Shown piece after piece: positions 1 to 11,113 of a stretch of DNA of 64,000 bases. The translations under genes were made by a program, and so were the position numbers. The stretch lies in assembly GCF_000006565.2 (NCBI RefSeq), contig NC_031478.1, positions 6,162,212 through 6,226,211 on the forward strand, given 5' to 3'. Under the pieces are notes generated by a model that had not been told where the DNA came from, ran no database searches, and was given only the letters and a program-made list of their open reading frames with translations. Position 1 is the stretch's first letter. Every line of letters begins with the position of its first letter. This DNA comes from Toxoplasma gondii ME49 (Eukaryota > Apicomplexa > Conoidasida > Eucoccidiorida > Sarcocystidae).

Positions 1-55
1 TCCGACCGTTCTCTTCTCTGCCCCGCAAACTTGGGCTCGCTTCTCTGCGCCTCAG

Positions 56-465
56 TCGGCTACGAAAAGTACTGGTTGCCTGCAGTCTGCATCCAAATAG
101 TCGAAGACGACGGAGTCCGGACTTCCATCGTGCGTCTCCGGGAAGGCGTCCTCCCTCTTCGGTTCGCTCTCGACCCCAGAGCTGAAAGAGGAAGGTAACT
201 CCATCGAGTTTTCGTGCATGCATGTAGATATACTCTTCTACAGACGCATGCATCGATCGACGCGCATCTGTAGAGATTTAGATGCATGTCGGTGTACACA
301 CGCTGTTCTGGAGCCTTGCCTCCCGCTGGATGTTGACAGCTTCGCTTTCCCCCCTCCACTCCTCGGTCTCGGCGACAGCCGATTCTTCGTCTCTTTCCGA
401 CTCTCCACTCCTCTGGGGGCTTGTCTCTGTATATCTACGTATGTGTCACCATGCCCATCTCTCCT

Positions 466-497
<32 letters not shown>

Positions 498-2975
498 AAT
501 ATATATAAATATATATAAATATACATGAATATAGGAATATATGCGTGACTGTTTCTCTGTCTGCGTCCTTGTATATTTGTGCAAATCGACTCTCCACCTG
601 TGCGTCTGTGTCTCTCTGTGTATGTATTGGCCGATGTCGCTGTCGAGTTCGTTGAGCATGTCCAGCGATTTCCGTGGAAATGCTTGTCTACATCCCTCTG
701 TGTCCACGGCCGGTCATGCATGCAGGAAGAAGGTGGCTTTGCGCGGAGACCGAGTCGTCCATGGAACCTCGAGCAACAAATTGATGATGAAGGCGGCGGA
801 CGCAGCAGCGGCTGCAACCGACGCGCCTGCCGCCGCGGCTGCTGCGGCGTCTGGTCTGAGCGCCGTCGAGGGAGTCGCTCCAGGAGGCGCAGGCGCCTGT
901 GCGGCCGGACCTGCTGGCCCTGGTGCCCCCCCAGCAGCCGGCGGAGGAGGCGGAGGCTTCACGAGCTCAGACCAAGTTCGGGTATGAAGCGGCTTTCAAG
1001 AGAAGAAGAAAAAGAAGAAGATGGTGAAGAGGAGGAGAAAGGACGCAACGGCGAGGGGTCGGTGTCTCCTTGGGAGAACGCAGAAGAGTCAGGAATGACG
1101 TGATGGCCTTCCGTGAGAGAGAAGAGAAGACCGGGGGGCGAAGAGAGAGAGGGATGTGACGTTGAACTGTGACGCCGACAGCGCAAGAGGAAGGCTTTCT
1201 CTCGCGGAAGCGAATTGGGGGAAAAAGGCAAAGGTGTAGGGCCGTGTCTCTCTGTATGTCTGTAGACAAGGAAGGAGGCCGTTCGTTTTCTATTCCTATA
1301 CGGGCAATTCATCTCTTCCATCGGCTTCGTCCCTGTTCGTTTTCCACTGTGTTCTTCTTGTCTTCTTTCTGCCTCCTTTCGCATTCTTCTGTCGTGTATC
1401 TCTGCGTCTTCCGGTTGACTCTCTTCTTGCGAGGCGTCGTCTCGAGACACCACTGTCGTTGTGTCGTCGTTCTGAATGTCTTCCAGCTTGGGTCTGAACG
1501 TTTTGTGGGTCGCCTTGCTCTGTGTCGGTCTTCGCGCCTTGCTGCGTTCTTCGCTGTCTCCCTGGAGTGCTCTTCGATGCGTCTGGGAGCCATATCCTCC
1601 CTGCCGTCCACGCCCGTCGATCGAAAAGGACGCTTGGCTCTTTGCGCGCTTGCCGTATTCAGTTTACAGGGGAACTGAGCGCGAGCGACAGAGGTCTGAT
1701 CGAGGCGCTGAAACGCTGCGTGGTGGCCAAGCATCCTTCGCTGCTGTCTCTGGACAACAGGTCGCTGGTCGCGAAAGTGAACAGCAAGACGAAGCTCCCC
1801 GTCCTCTGGTTGAGAACAGACCCGATGCAAGTCTGGATAGGCAGGTAAGGACGGCGGAGACGCGACCAACGAAGGACGCAACGGTGCGGGAGGGGGAGAG
1901 AAGCGAGGAGAAGCGAGGAGAAGCAAGAAGACGCGGGAAGGAAGACCGTAAAAAACGCGGAAGCACGAGCGAGCAGCGCGAGACGAGAAGGCGAGAGACA
2001 GTGGTGGAGGGAGAGAGGACATGGGGAGACCAATCCGGCTGAGCGCGAAAGGGGGAAAGCGCACCCGGAGGCAGCAGACGTTGACCGGGAACGAGAAGCG
2101 TGAAGGCGGCCAGAAGAATGGAGTGCAGAGACTCGAAACAAGGACTCAAGTGGAACAGAAGCGAATGAAGGAAGTAGAATGGAAAGCGGAGTTGAGGGCA
2201 GACGTGGAAATGAGAAACCACGGAGTCGAACTGGATGGAGAGGAGGCAAAACCTCCACCCACTTGAACTCACGAACGCGAGTAGACAAGAAAGGAAAGAG
2301 GCGGGAGAAACATGTCGAAGCAAGAACGCAGAACGCCGTTTCGAAAAAAAAAAGTTGTCTTTAGCACCTCAACAGAAGCGGATTTCAACTCTCACGAGTC
2401 GCGCGTGGTGGACGCCAGAAACGGTCGTCCGGCTCTCCTCTCGCCTGCCACTGTCTCTCGCATTCGATCTCATTCTCATTCTCATTCGATGTTTGTTTCT
2501 GCGGAGCCGTCTTCAGAATTCGTCGCTGCCAGAGCGGGAGTATGTGGGAACAGCAGCTGTTCAACGACGTGAGCATTTCCTCGCAGCTGGAAGCGGCCTC
2601 GGCGCTCGGACGTCTGCGGCCAGGCGAAGACGTTCTCGGCACTCTCTCCGACTCGGGGACGCGTGTGGGCGCGGGGAGTGCGTCACCCGAAGACTCGGCG
2701 CATGCAGCGTTCCTCGCCGCCGGAGACTGTCTCGCGCGGGATGCAGTGCACGCGCTCGGCCGCGCTCTCGCGTTCCACAGATGGCACCCTCTGCTGCGGT
2801 GAGTCGAAAGTCTCGCGTTCGCGAGAGCAGCAGAAGAGCTCGGGGAAGAACGGACGACTGAGCAGCAGACGCCGGAGACGCGGGAGAAGACAGGTGTGTG
2901 GAGAGGAGGACGCGAAGATGCGAGAGAGAGAGAGAAAGAGAGAAAGAAAGAGAGAGAGAAAGAGAGAAAGAAAGA

Positions 2976-3020
<45 letters not shown>

Positions 3021-4870
3021 GGGAGGAAACCTCAAGACGGTGGAGAGCGAGCGAAGCAGAGAGCGAACCTTTTTTCCGGAACGAACAGGGAACAGCCACG
3101 AAGCAATGAGTTACAAAGAGAGAAGGTTTGAAGTTTTCTGTTGAGCTCCGGATGCAACGCTCGCGCATCACCACGCACGCGACTGTAGAGAAGAGCTTTC
3201 TTCTCTCGCTTGCACTGCCTGTGCTCTCTCCTCGCCTTTATCTCGCAAATGTCGCCATCCCGTCTCTGTCTCTTCTCTGTCTCTCCAGTCTCTGCCTCTC
3301 CAGTCTCTGTCTCTCCAGTCTCTCTCCAGTCTCTCTCCGGCCGTTGCGCATAGCGAGAGCTCTGTGCGCTCTCGTTCGTTGCTCGTTCTTCCCTAGTTGT
3401 CTTTTGCTTCCGAACAAGACGCGGTCGTTTGCATTGCGTTGCCTTCGCCTTTCTCAGGTCGCGGGTGGTCTACGCGCTCTGCTTCCTCCACAACCGAGTC
3501 CGGTCAGAGCAGCTGTCTGTCTGGACGTCTCTTGTGTCCTACATGCACACCTTCCACTACGACAACCTGGGAGACGTGAGTGTTTGCTCGCCATCGCTCT
3601 CTGCACAAAACGCCAATTGGCTCGCTTTCTCCATTCCGTTGCATCTCCTCCTTGCCGCCACTGCGAGAAGGTGCATGCGGATCCTGGGGGCAAACGACAC
3701 CGACGCGTACACATCCATGTTTCTGTGGATGTCTTTTAAAAGTCACGAAAAGATTTCTTTCATGTGACAGTGCTGTTAATCCCGGGTCCGAGGTGGACTG
3801 CTGTCTCGCGCCCAGGTATCCGCTGTTGGAGGGCGTTTTCTCTCCAGACCTCAAAGTGAACATGTAACAGAAATAGCCGCATTTGCCTCATTTCCACTCA
3901 CGCACAAACGGATAGGCTCACCTCTCTACATACATGTATTTATATGTGTGTGCAGCTACACGTGCAGTCATCTCGGTTCCAGATCTACATAAATCCTGTT
4001 TAGTTATCTATCTATCTTTATATGTATCTTTATATATGTATGTATATATATCTATATATATATGTATATGTATATATACAGTTCGATTCACCGATTTCCC
4101 CGCATCCACAAAGACCTCTCGGTATACCTGCGTAGCGATCTGCATCTGTCTCTGCAGAGATCTAGGCCTGTGCAGTTTTTCAAGTGTCGAATAACGCTGT
4201 CCACATGAGAAGCACCCGAAGCCTTTTGGTGTGCAGGATGACCGCGTTCAGCATGCAGCGGCGCGCGCCTCTCTGCTGGGGAGTGAAGCTTCGGTTCTCC
4301 ATCGTTCAGTGTCGCCGCTAGCGTCTCCGAGTGGAGACGAGAGCCGCGTTTGTGGAGACGCGTCGGGTGTACACGCGACTGCTTCTGGCCCAGCGACTCA
4401 GGAGTCAGGAGGCGGATTCTTTCGCATTGCAGAAGTCGCCGCCTCCACTCCAGAAATGCGGTTCCTGAGGCACTTCTATGCTGCTGTTTCTCTTCTCCGG
4501 GACCCCGAAGGCTTGTAAGAGAACACCGAGGCCAAATCGAAAGTGCGGGGACGATGCGTTTGAGCAGACGCGTTGTCTTCTCGTTCTCTTCTCAACACCT
4601 GGTTAGAGTGGCGCTTGATGTTTCGTGGAGATTCTGACAAACTCAACCTGTCACTCATGTTCACACGATAAACCTTTGCTCTTTTCTGCGTCGAGGCTCT
4701 GTTGGAGGTGTGAGGGGCTCCACCCCACGGATGCAGACGCGATTTCCTCTCCGTCGAAAAGGACATCTTGCGACTCTCCTTCCAAATCCACGTTGTTCCC
4801 AGAGAAAACGGATCACTCAAAGCCTTTGCTAACAACGTCCGGCATCACTCATCTCGCCGTACGCGCTGTA

Positions 4871-4927
<57 letters not shown>

Positions 4928-7900
4928 ATCGCATATACGGGAGCGCTATACGAAACGATGTATATGTTGCTGCATTTTGTGCCTTGCGTTCTTTCGGCTT
5001 GGTTTTTCTTTGTCAGAACGCGTCCCGAAGCGATTGAAATGCTTCTTCAGCCTCTCGTGTCGGCGAACATTGGTGGTTCTTCTCCGGATCAGGTGTCTGT
5101 CCACCAGACGTCTCGAGGCGCAGATAAAGAGATGAAGGAGGAAGAAACGGACGCTGCCTTCTCTTCCGGGAAGGAGGAGAAGCCTGATGGACACGGTAAA
5201 AGCAAGACGCGGAAAGAGGAAGGAACAGTTGCCGGCAAAACCGCGGCTGTCGATCTCCTCTGCTTCATCGCTTCTGTCGTCGACTGCTTTGGAAACATCA
5301 AGTGCCCGTACACCCCTTACCCGGCGTACGCGGAAACGCGACATCCGTACTTCGGCTTTCTTTCCGAGGGGGAGAGCCGCTCGCTTTCTCTGCAGACTCC
5401 CGCGACTTTTGCGCCGGTGCACCGCCATGAAACAGCGAGCGGAGGCAAAGACGAAAGTCAAGAAAGCTCTCGGACGGGTACGTACAGCCTAGAGAGAAGT
5501 TCGTTTCTTTTTTCCTCAATTGACGTTTCGCACTTCTCTTTGTAGCTCTCTCGTGGCCTGTAGATCTCTTCCTGCTCTCTCTGTCTGAGAACAACAATGT
5601 TTGCTTCTTCTTTCTTTCCGTCTCCTTTCTCGTCTCACTCACCCCACGTACGAAGATGTTTTCTTCATGTTTTGCTTCTTTCTGTCTCGTTCTGCACTTG
5701 TGTTCCTGCGCCTTCCGTACCTCCCGTCGCCACTTTCGTCTTTTTCTCGGTTGACGCGTCAGCCACCCACGGTGGCCCTGTGTCTGCATATCTTTCTCTC
5801 CTTTTCACTTTTCTCTGACACCAGTCCGTTGTCTCTCTCATCTGTCTCTCTCTCTTCTGCACTTTCGCTGCATCTTGCTTTCTCGCATTATCCCTCACTC
5901 GAACGTTCCCCGGGGTCTCCAGCTTGTTCGTTCAAACAGCTCTCGGGCCCCGGGTGTCTCTGCCCTTCTCGCCCAACTCTGCTCCGTCGTCTCTCCAAAA
6001 GCGAATCTGAACGGTTCATTTTTCTCGCGGAGTTTCGTTCCTTTTCCTTCTCCCCACAGACCCCCCTGCACATGCGTCTCCCGCGTCTGCGCCGGGATGT
6101 AAGTGCAGCGACTTGACGTTCGGTGCCCTTTTCTCCGCGTTTGCGTCGTCGAGGACTTGCGAGAACCATGCCTTCTCTTCCGATGCTCAGTGGGAGGCTT
6201 TCGTGACTCGCAACGCAAGAGGCGTCGAAGCAGCTTGGTTGAATTTGTGGCGGCTCTTCCGCCTCGACAGCGTCCCCGCTCTCGCCTCTCCAAGATATGT
6301 AAGGAACCGCGTGCAAAGCAAACGCAGACAACACTCGACACGAGGAATACCACTTCACACGGATCGCGTTTTAGGCCTCGAAGGTGCGCTGCTGTCGGCG
6401 CATCCTCAGTCGAACAGCGACGGAAAAAGACGACTCCTCAGATGCTCGTAGCATCGGCGCCGCCGTCATGGGAGTCCTCGTCTCAGAAAAAGAACGGAGT
6501 TCAAGAATATTAGAGGAGCTGCGCCCGGTGGTCTGTAGTCCTTCTTCAAGATCAAAGCAAACCCAGTGTTTTTAGTTTAAGTATACCCCCCGCTGTAGCT
6601 CACGAAAATGGCTTCCAAATTCGGAATCAAATGGCTCTTCGGCGTCTCCAACGGAGGCGGCGGGCGTCGAGGAGATCTCTGCGGCAAAGGCGTCGCTCCA
6701 CCTCCCCACAAAGTGGACGTTCTTGGTCCCAGGCTGGTGTAAAACGTCAACGTTTGGCCAGGAAGTTTGGGTTCAAAAGACGAACGGAGGAGCAACCGAG
6801 ATGGACAGATTGACGTTATTCGAGTCTACGGAGTGAATGGCCCGACAGCGGTGTGAAACAAGAGGACCTGCAGAGGGGGGTGGTGGAGAGTTCTACGAGT
6901 CTTCGGAAGTTGAAAGGCAAAAACAAGAGTGGGATACGTCAGTCAGAAACAAGGCGAAAAGGAGGGTCTGAACGGCTGATAAGACGCGTGGCTGTCCGGC
7001 AGGCTTCTCGGGTGTCTCCTGACCTTCACGTGTATCGTGTCAGGTCGCGCCTCGTTCTGCCTTCCATGCCTGATATGTCTGCCTTTTTTTGTCTCCCTTT
7101 CCTTCTTCTTCAGGCGATCAGCTGCGCCTTTCTGCGAGTCCTCAGCCGGCAACCGACTCTGAGAGATCTGGCGAGAAGACGTTTCCTCCGCGTCGCGTCC
7201 CCTTCTTCGTGCAAGACGAACTTTGTGTCGCACTTGCTCTCGCTGCTGGGTGCGAAGAGCCGACCGGAATCGTCGGAGGCGACGAACGAGAGAGACTGCG
7301 TGCGAGGAGAAGAGGACGCAGACGACGAGGAAGGCGCGGAGGAACAGACGCCCTTCGACTTCCTCATCTTTGTCCCTCTGCGTACCCACGACCAGTACCT
7401 GCGAGAGAACGCGTACAGCGCCTACGAGCTGCACTACGCCTACCACGATGTCGCGGTAAGAGCTCGGCAACGCAAAGAGGCGCTGCAGCGAAACGGACTT
7501 CGTATCTGCTTTCTGGAAAGCGAAGTCGGTCTGTCCTCGTGGCCGCAGGCTCTCTCGGTGGGCGCCACCTCAGTGTCTCTGACTCTTTCTGAAATCTCTG
7601 TTTGCTGGCCTCCGTCATTCCTTGTCCGTTCCCTGCTTGAGTTTCTGTACCTGTCATTTCTCAGGTTGAGGATGTCTTCGTGTGAGCGTATTTGAAACGC
7701 CTTCTTGTCCCCTGTCTCCACCTTGCTCTGTTTTCTCGGCTTGACCTCACGTCTCCAGTTTCCTTTCGCTAAAGTTCCTCCCCGTCTGTCTTGTTCGTTT
7801 GCGTCCTCGGTGTGTCTGCACGTTGCCTGGTGTCTTGTGTCTCCCATTTTCTCTTTTTCTTTCTCATTCTCGCGTAAAAGGGGAAAAGAGAAAAGAATCC

Positions 7901-10900
7901 GTGAGTTTTGCGTCGCCTCAGGTTGTTCAGCTGCCCACGGACGCCACCTTTCTTCTCTCCCTTTCGACGTTATAGCAGCAGCTTTCTTCAGTTTTCCTCA
8001 ACTCGCTTCTATAACTGGAGGGTCACACAGTCTGCCTGTCTTCGGGGACTCGCATTTGGAGGCATTCGAGTCTTTCTTGACTTCTTTTCTCTCTGCAGGT
8101 TCACCGAGAGGCCATCCGTGCACAGCTCCTGGTCTGCTGCGAGGGCGCCCTCCGCGTGTATCGCGTTCCTCTTTCTTCGCGGCGAGGAAGCAATCCTTTT
8201 TCGACTTCTGGAGAGGCGCTTGGGCACAGCGAACACAGGAGACAAGACGACGCGGCAGGTGTCATTGACAGGGACGGCTCGGAGGAGCGCTGGCTGCAGA
8301 TGGACAGAGAAATACGAAAGCAAAGACGCAATTTGGGAGGCCTCACCGAACCGTATACCCTCGTCTCTAAGTTTGTTTCACCGGAGGAACAGGCGAAACG
8401 CGCGCAAGTACGAGATTTGAATGCGAGAGAGGAACGGAGACTCGAAATGAAAGGAGACAGGAAATGAAAGGAAAAGCAAGAGGAAGGCCGACACTACAGG
8501 ACAGAAACACGAGCAAAAATCAACAAGAAACGAGAGGTCTAGGGTCTGAGACTTACCGTTTGTCTGACTATATTCTCAAGACCTAAACCACTGTCGAGAG
8601 AGAGCTTGCCGCAAACACTCAGCACACAGCAACTCCGGGTCTGCCTGCGTCACATGACAGACCCAGCGGGGGCTATTCTATAATAACAGCGATAGAAAAC
8701 GACTATGGATAACACTCGAGTCTTCTGTAGTTTAACTGCTGCCTGCACGGGCTCGTCCGCCTTTGGAGAACGTTTGAAAACTTCTCTCGACTGCTAAATC
8801 GTTCCTCATCGAAGCACATGAAAGATATTGCAGTTTCCGTGGGATACGTTTTCTCGTGTATCGATTGTGTGTGCACTTCAGCTCGGCTTGGGCATTTACA
8901 CGGCGATGCAGTGCGCCGTCGAAATGGAGCGACTTCTCCGCCCCGATGAAGCTCGCCTCCCCATCACCATATGGGAGGTATTCCTCGATGTTCTGGAAGG
9001 TCAGAGCAGTCTCGCGGAATGTGACGCAATCCACACTCGCGTTCCCTTTTCTTTTCATCCCGCTCGCAAAGGTGCCCCTCTCGCCCTGTCCATCCCACGC
9101 ATTCCAGACATATGTACACATTTACACACATACACAGATATATATATATATATATATATATGTAGATATACAGATATAGAAAGATAGGTATATGTGTGCT
9201 TCACATATGTATAATGTGTGCAGATACACGTGTGTGTGTATCGGCGAGGTTTTCGAGGTTGCCTCCTTTCTCTCGGGGGAAACCATATATGTTCGACGTT
9301 CTTTACGTACAACGTGTGCAGAGCGAGAGATACGAATAGATGAACCGGTAGATCGGAACGGGGTGTTCATTTCTGTAGCTGCGCTGTTTTGGACATACGC
9401 ATGGGGTCACTTGCGCGCTTCTGGAGTTTGACGGGACAAATTGTTTTGGTTTCTGTTTGCTTTTTCGCAGAGCTTCGCATCCGGAATCCGGTGCTTTTCC
9501 TTCCGTTTGCCACCCACATTGTGGAGCTGCATTCGGGTACCGGTCTTGGACAGAACCCAAGCGAAAGTAGCCCCTCTGCGAGTGGCCTCTCTGGATCAAG
9601 CGCTTCTGCAACTTCTGCTTCTTTCTGTAGCGGCTCCTCTGGAATGCGTCCGGCCTTTTGTCGGCTTCTGGGGTGTCTAGGGCCTTGCTGTTCGCCGCTT
9701 ATTCCCGCCCTACCGCTGCCGGCGCCTCTGCTCTTTTCGCCTTCAGACGCTGCTGCAGCTGCGTCTACTTCTGTGCGCCACCAGCAACAAGTGCATCTGC
9801 AGGATCACGCGATTAGTGTAGCACTCACTGTTAGCCAAGCAGCAAGCGCATATTTGACTTGTTACCTCACGAGCGAGGCCCAGGCCGCGGCGACCGGGAA
9901 CCGCGCAGCCTTCTCTCAGAAGCTGTGTTACGCTCAAAACGTGTACGCCTTTCTGTTTGGTGTAGATATTCCGTTCTGCTGCCATCCGGGTGCAGTGCTC
10001 CTCGCCAGACAGGCTGTTTCGCCGGTAGCGCAACACGGGTGTTCTGCCGAGAGCCGCTGCGGGCATAAATCAGACAGCGCTGCACGCACTCATAGCTTTT
10101 CTGTAGAAGGCACTTCACCGCTTTGGAGCGACGCACTTCGGCCGGGAGCCGCCGCCGGCGCGGCAGCCTTTTGCTTGACACCTCCTCCCGACGACGGCGT
10201 CCGTGGCGCGATGCCTCCTGAAATACTGATTCGTTTGGCCGGCGCTGGCGAGTTGCGGAGCGTCGAAGAAGAGGCCGCGGCAGAGTACGATCTTTGCCTG
10301 AAGGCTGGATCTCGACAACGGAAAATGTGGACTTTTAAGAGAAAGTACATGGATAACGCACAGCACACTGCGCACTGGGTAGATGTGGCCATCGAGGCTG
10401 TCGGCGCCCTCATGGAAATGCCCGAGGCCGTCTGGTTCATTCCGGACCCGGAGACGACCGTGAACGAGTATCGGGCGGTCATTCAGGAGCCGATGTGGCT
10501 GAAGAAAGTCCAGGCAAAATTGAAGGCCGGGCTGTACAAACTGCCTTATCACTTCAAGCAAGACGTCGCGCTCATTTTCCGGAACGCGCGGACCTTCAAT
10601 CGACCGGAAGACAGACCCTACCGCGACTGCTGTGTCGTCGAACAAAAGTTCAACCGGCTTTGGGGGTGCATTAACCAGGCTTTTCAACGGGCTGCCGCCA
10701 AGTCGCGCAGAACTGCGACAGACGGGGCACATGCCAGGCAGTCTCCGCCGGTATCTTCGAGCGCACCTGGAGAATCTTCCTCGACGGTCAGTGCTGCAAG
10801 CTACTTGCAAAGTCAAGTGTACGTACAGCCCCAGATGAGCTATGAACAGCAACTTTTGTCAACACTGCCAGCTGCGGGAATTTCGGTCGGTGGAATGGGG

Positions 10901-11113
10901 GCGCAGCCGACGGCGGAGCGTCTCGAGCAAGCGGCCAGAGGAAATGCCACGCTTGGTGCGCCGGCTGCCTTCTACGAGTCCCCAATCGATTCTCAGGGAA
11001 CGGGACCGTATAACGGACATCACGAGTGGAAGGCAGGGGAGGGGATACAGGCTGGGTTCATGCCTGCGATGCAGCAAGCACATCAACCAGGAAACAGAGG
11101 GCACATGGAGTAA
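56..11113 (+). CDS. TAF2: TFIID subunit TAF2-like protein with C-terminal bromodomain (5' end outside window)
   Basis: Twelve exons join with matching phase: 56-194, 726-981, 1663-1844, 2517-2798, 3458-3575, 4237-4514, 5017-5477, 6060-6298, 7114-7455, 8099-8407, 8882-8999, 9471-11113. They give 1454 residues and a stop; the N-terminal M1-peptidase-like part lies upstream. The TAF2 call rests on LPVLWLRTDP (about 176-185 of the fragment), MWEQQL and QLEAASALGRL about 20-35 residues later, which match the TAF2 core pattern 'PLLWIRIDP...MWQYQL...QxEAxxAL', followed by alpha-helical repeat-like sequence. TAF2 is a TFIID scaffold and promoter-contact subunit in the nucleus. Exon 2 adds an Ala/Gly-rich insert. 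The last exon encodes a bromodomain at about 1215-1310: WFIPDP shelf, EYRAVIQEPMWL, and Asn in NARTFN at the acetyl-lysine-binding position. TAF2s of yeast and animals lack a bromodomain as far as I know. The alternative is two genes, but no stop, promoter-sized gap or phase break separates them. Identity as TAF2 is likely; the fusion is somewhat less certain. Confidence 0.75.
479..541. repeat. (AT)n / TAAATATA microsatellite in TAF2 intron
   Basis: A CT run passes into an AT dinucleotide run and then three TAAATATA-like units. It lies in the intron between 194 and 726. Confidence 0.85.
2922..3020. repeat. GAGAAAGA-type purine simple repeat in TAF2 intron
   Basis: About 100 bases of irregular GAGA/GAAA repeats lie just after the donor of the exon ending at 2798. 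This purine run on the sense strand is unlike the pyrimidine-rich introns elsewhere. The reading frames through it (KEREKER-type) are artefacts of the repeat. Confidence 0.85.
4007..4080. repeat. Degenerate TATC/TATG microsatellite in TAF2 intron
   Basis: AT-rich mix of TATC, TATG and (AT)n units in the intron between 3575 and 4237. Confidence 0.75.
4870..4927. repeat. (AT)n microsatellite in TAF2 intron
   Basis: Nearly pure AT dinucleotides with two TGTA interruptions, in the intron between 4514 and 5017. Confidence 0.9.
9138..9162. repeat. (AT)n microsatellite in the TAF2 intron before the bromodomain exon
   Basis: Perfect AT run inside 9000-9470, which the fusion model treats as an intron. 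Confidence 0.85.

Noticed and set aside
2898..3144. Long Lys/Arg/Glu frames over the purine repeat
   Set aside because: Translation of a simple repeat within an intron; each frame gives a similar charged repeat.
9389..9470. ATG at 9389 as the start of a separate bromodomain gene
   Set aside because: The 27 codons up to 9470 read through a TTTTTCGCAG acceptor, and the join to the exon ending at 8999 is phase-correct. It remains possible if no transcript crosses the junction.
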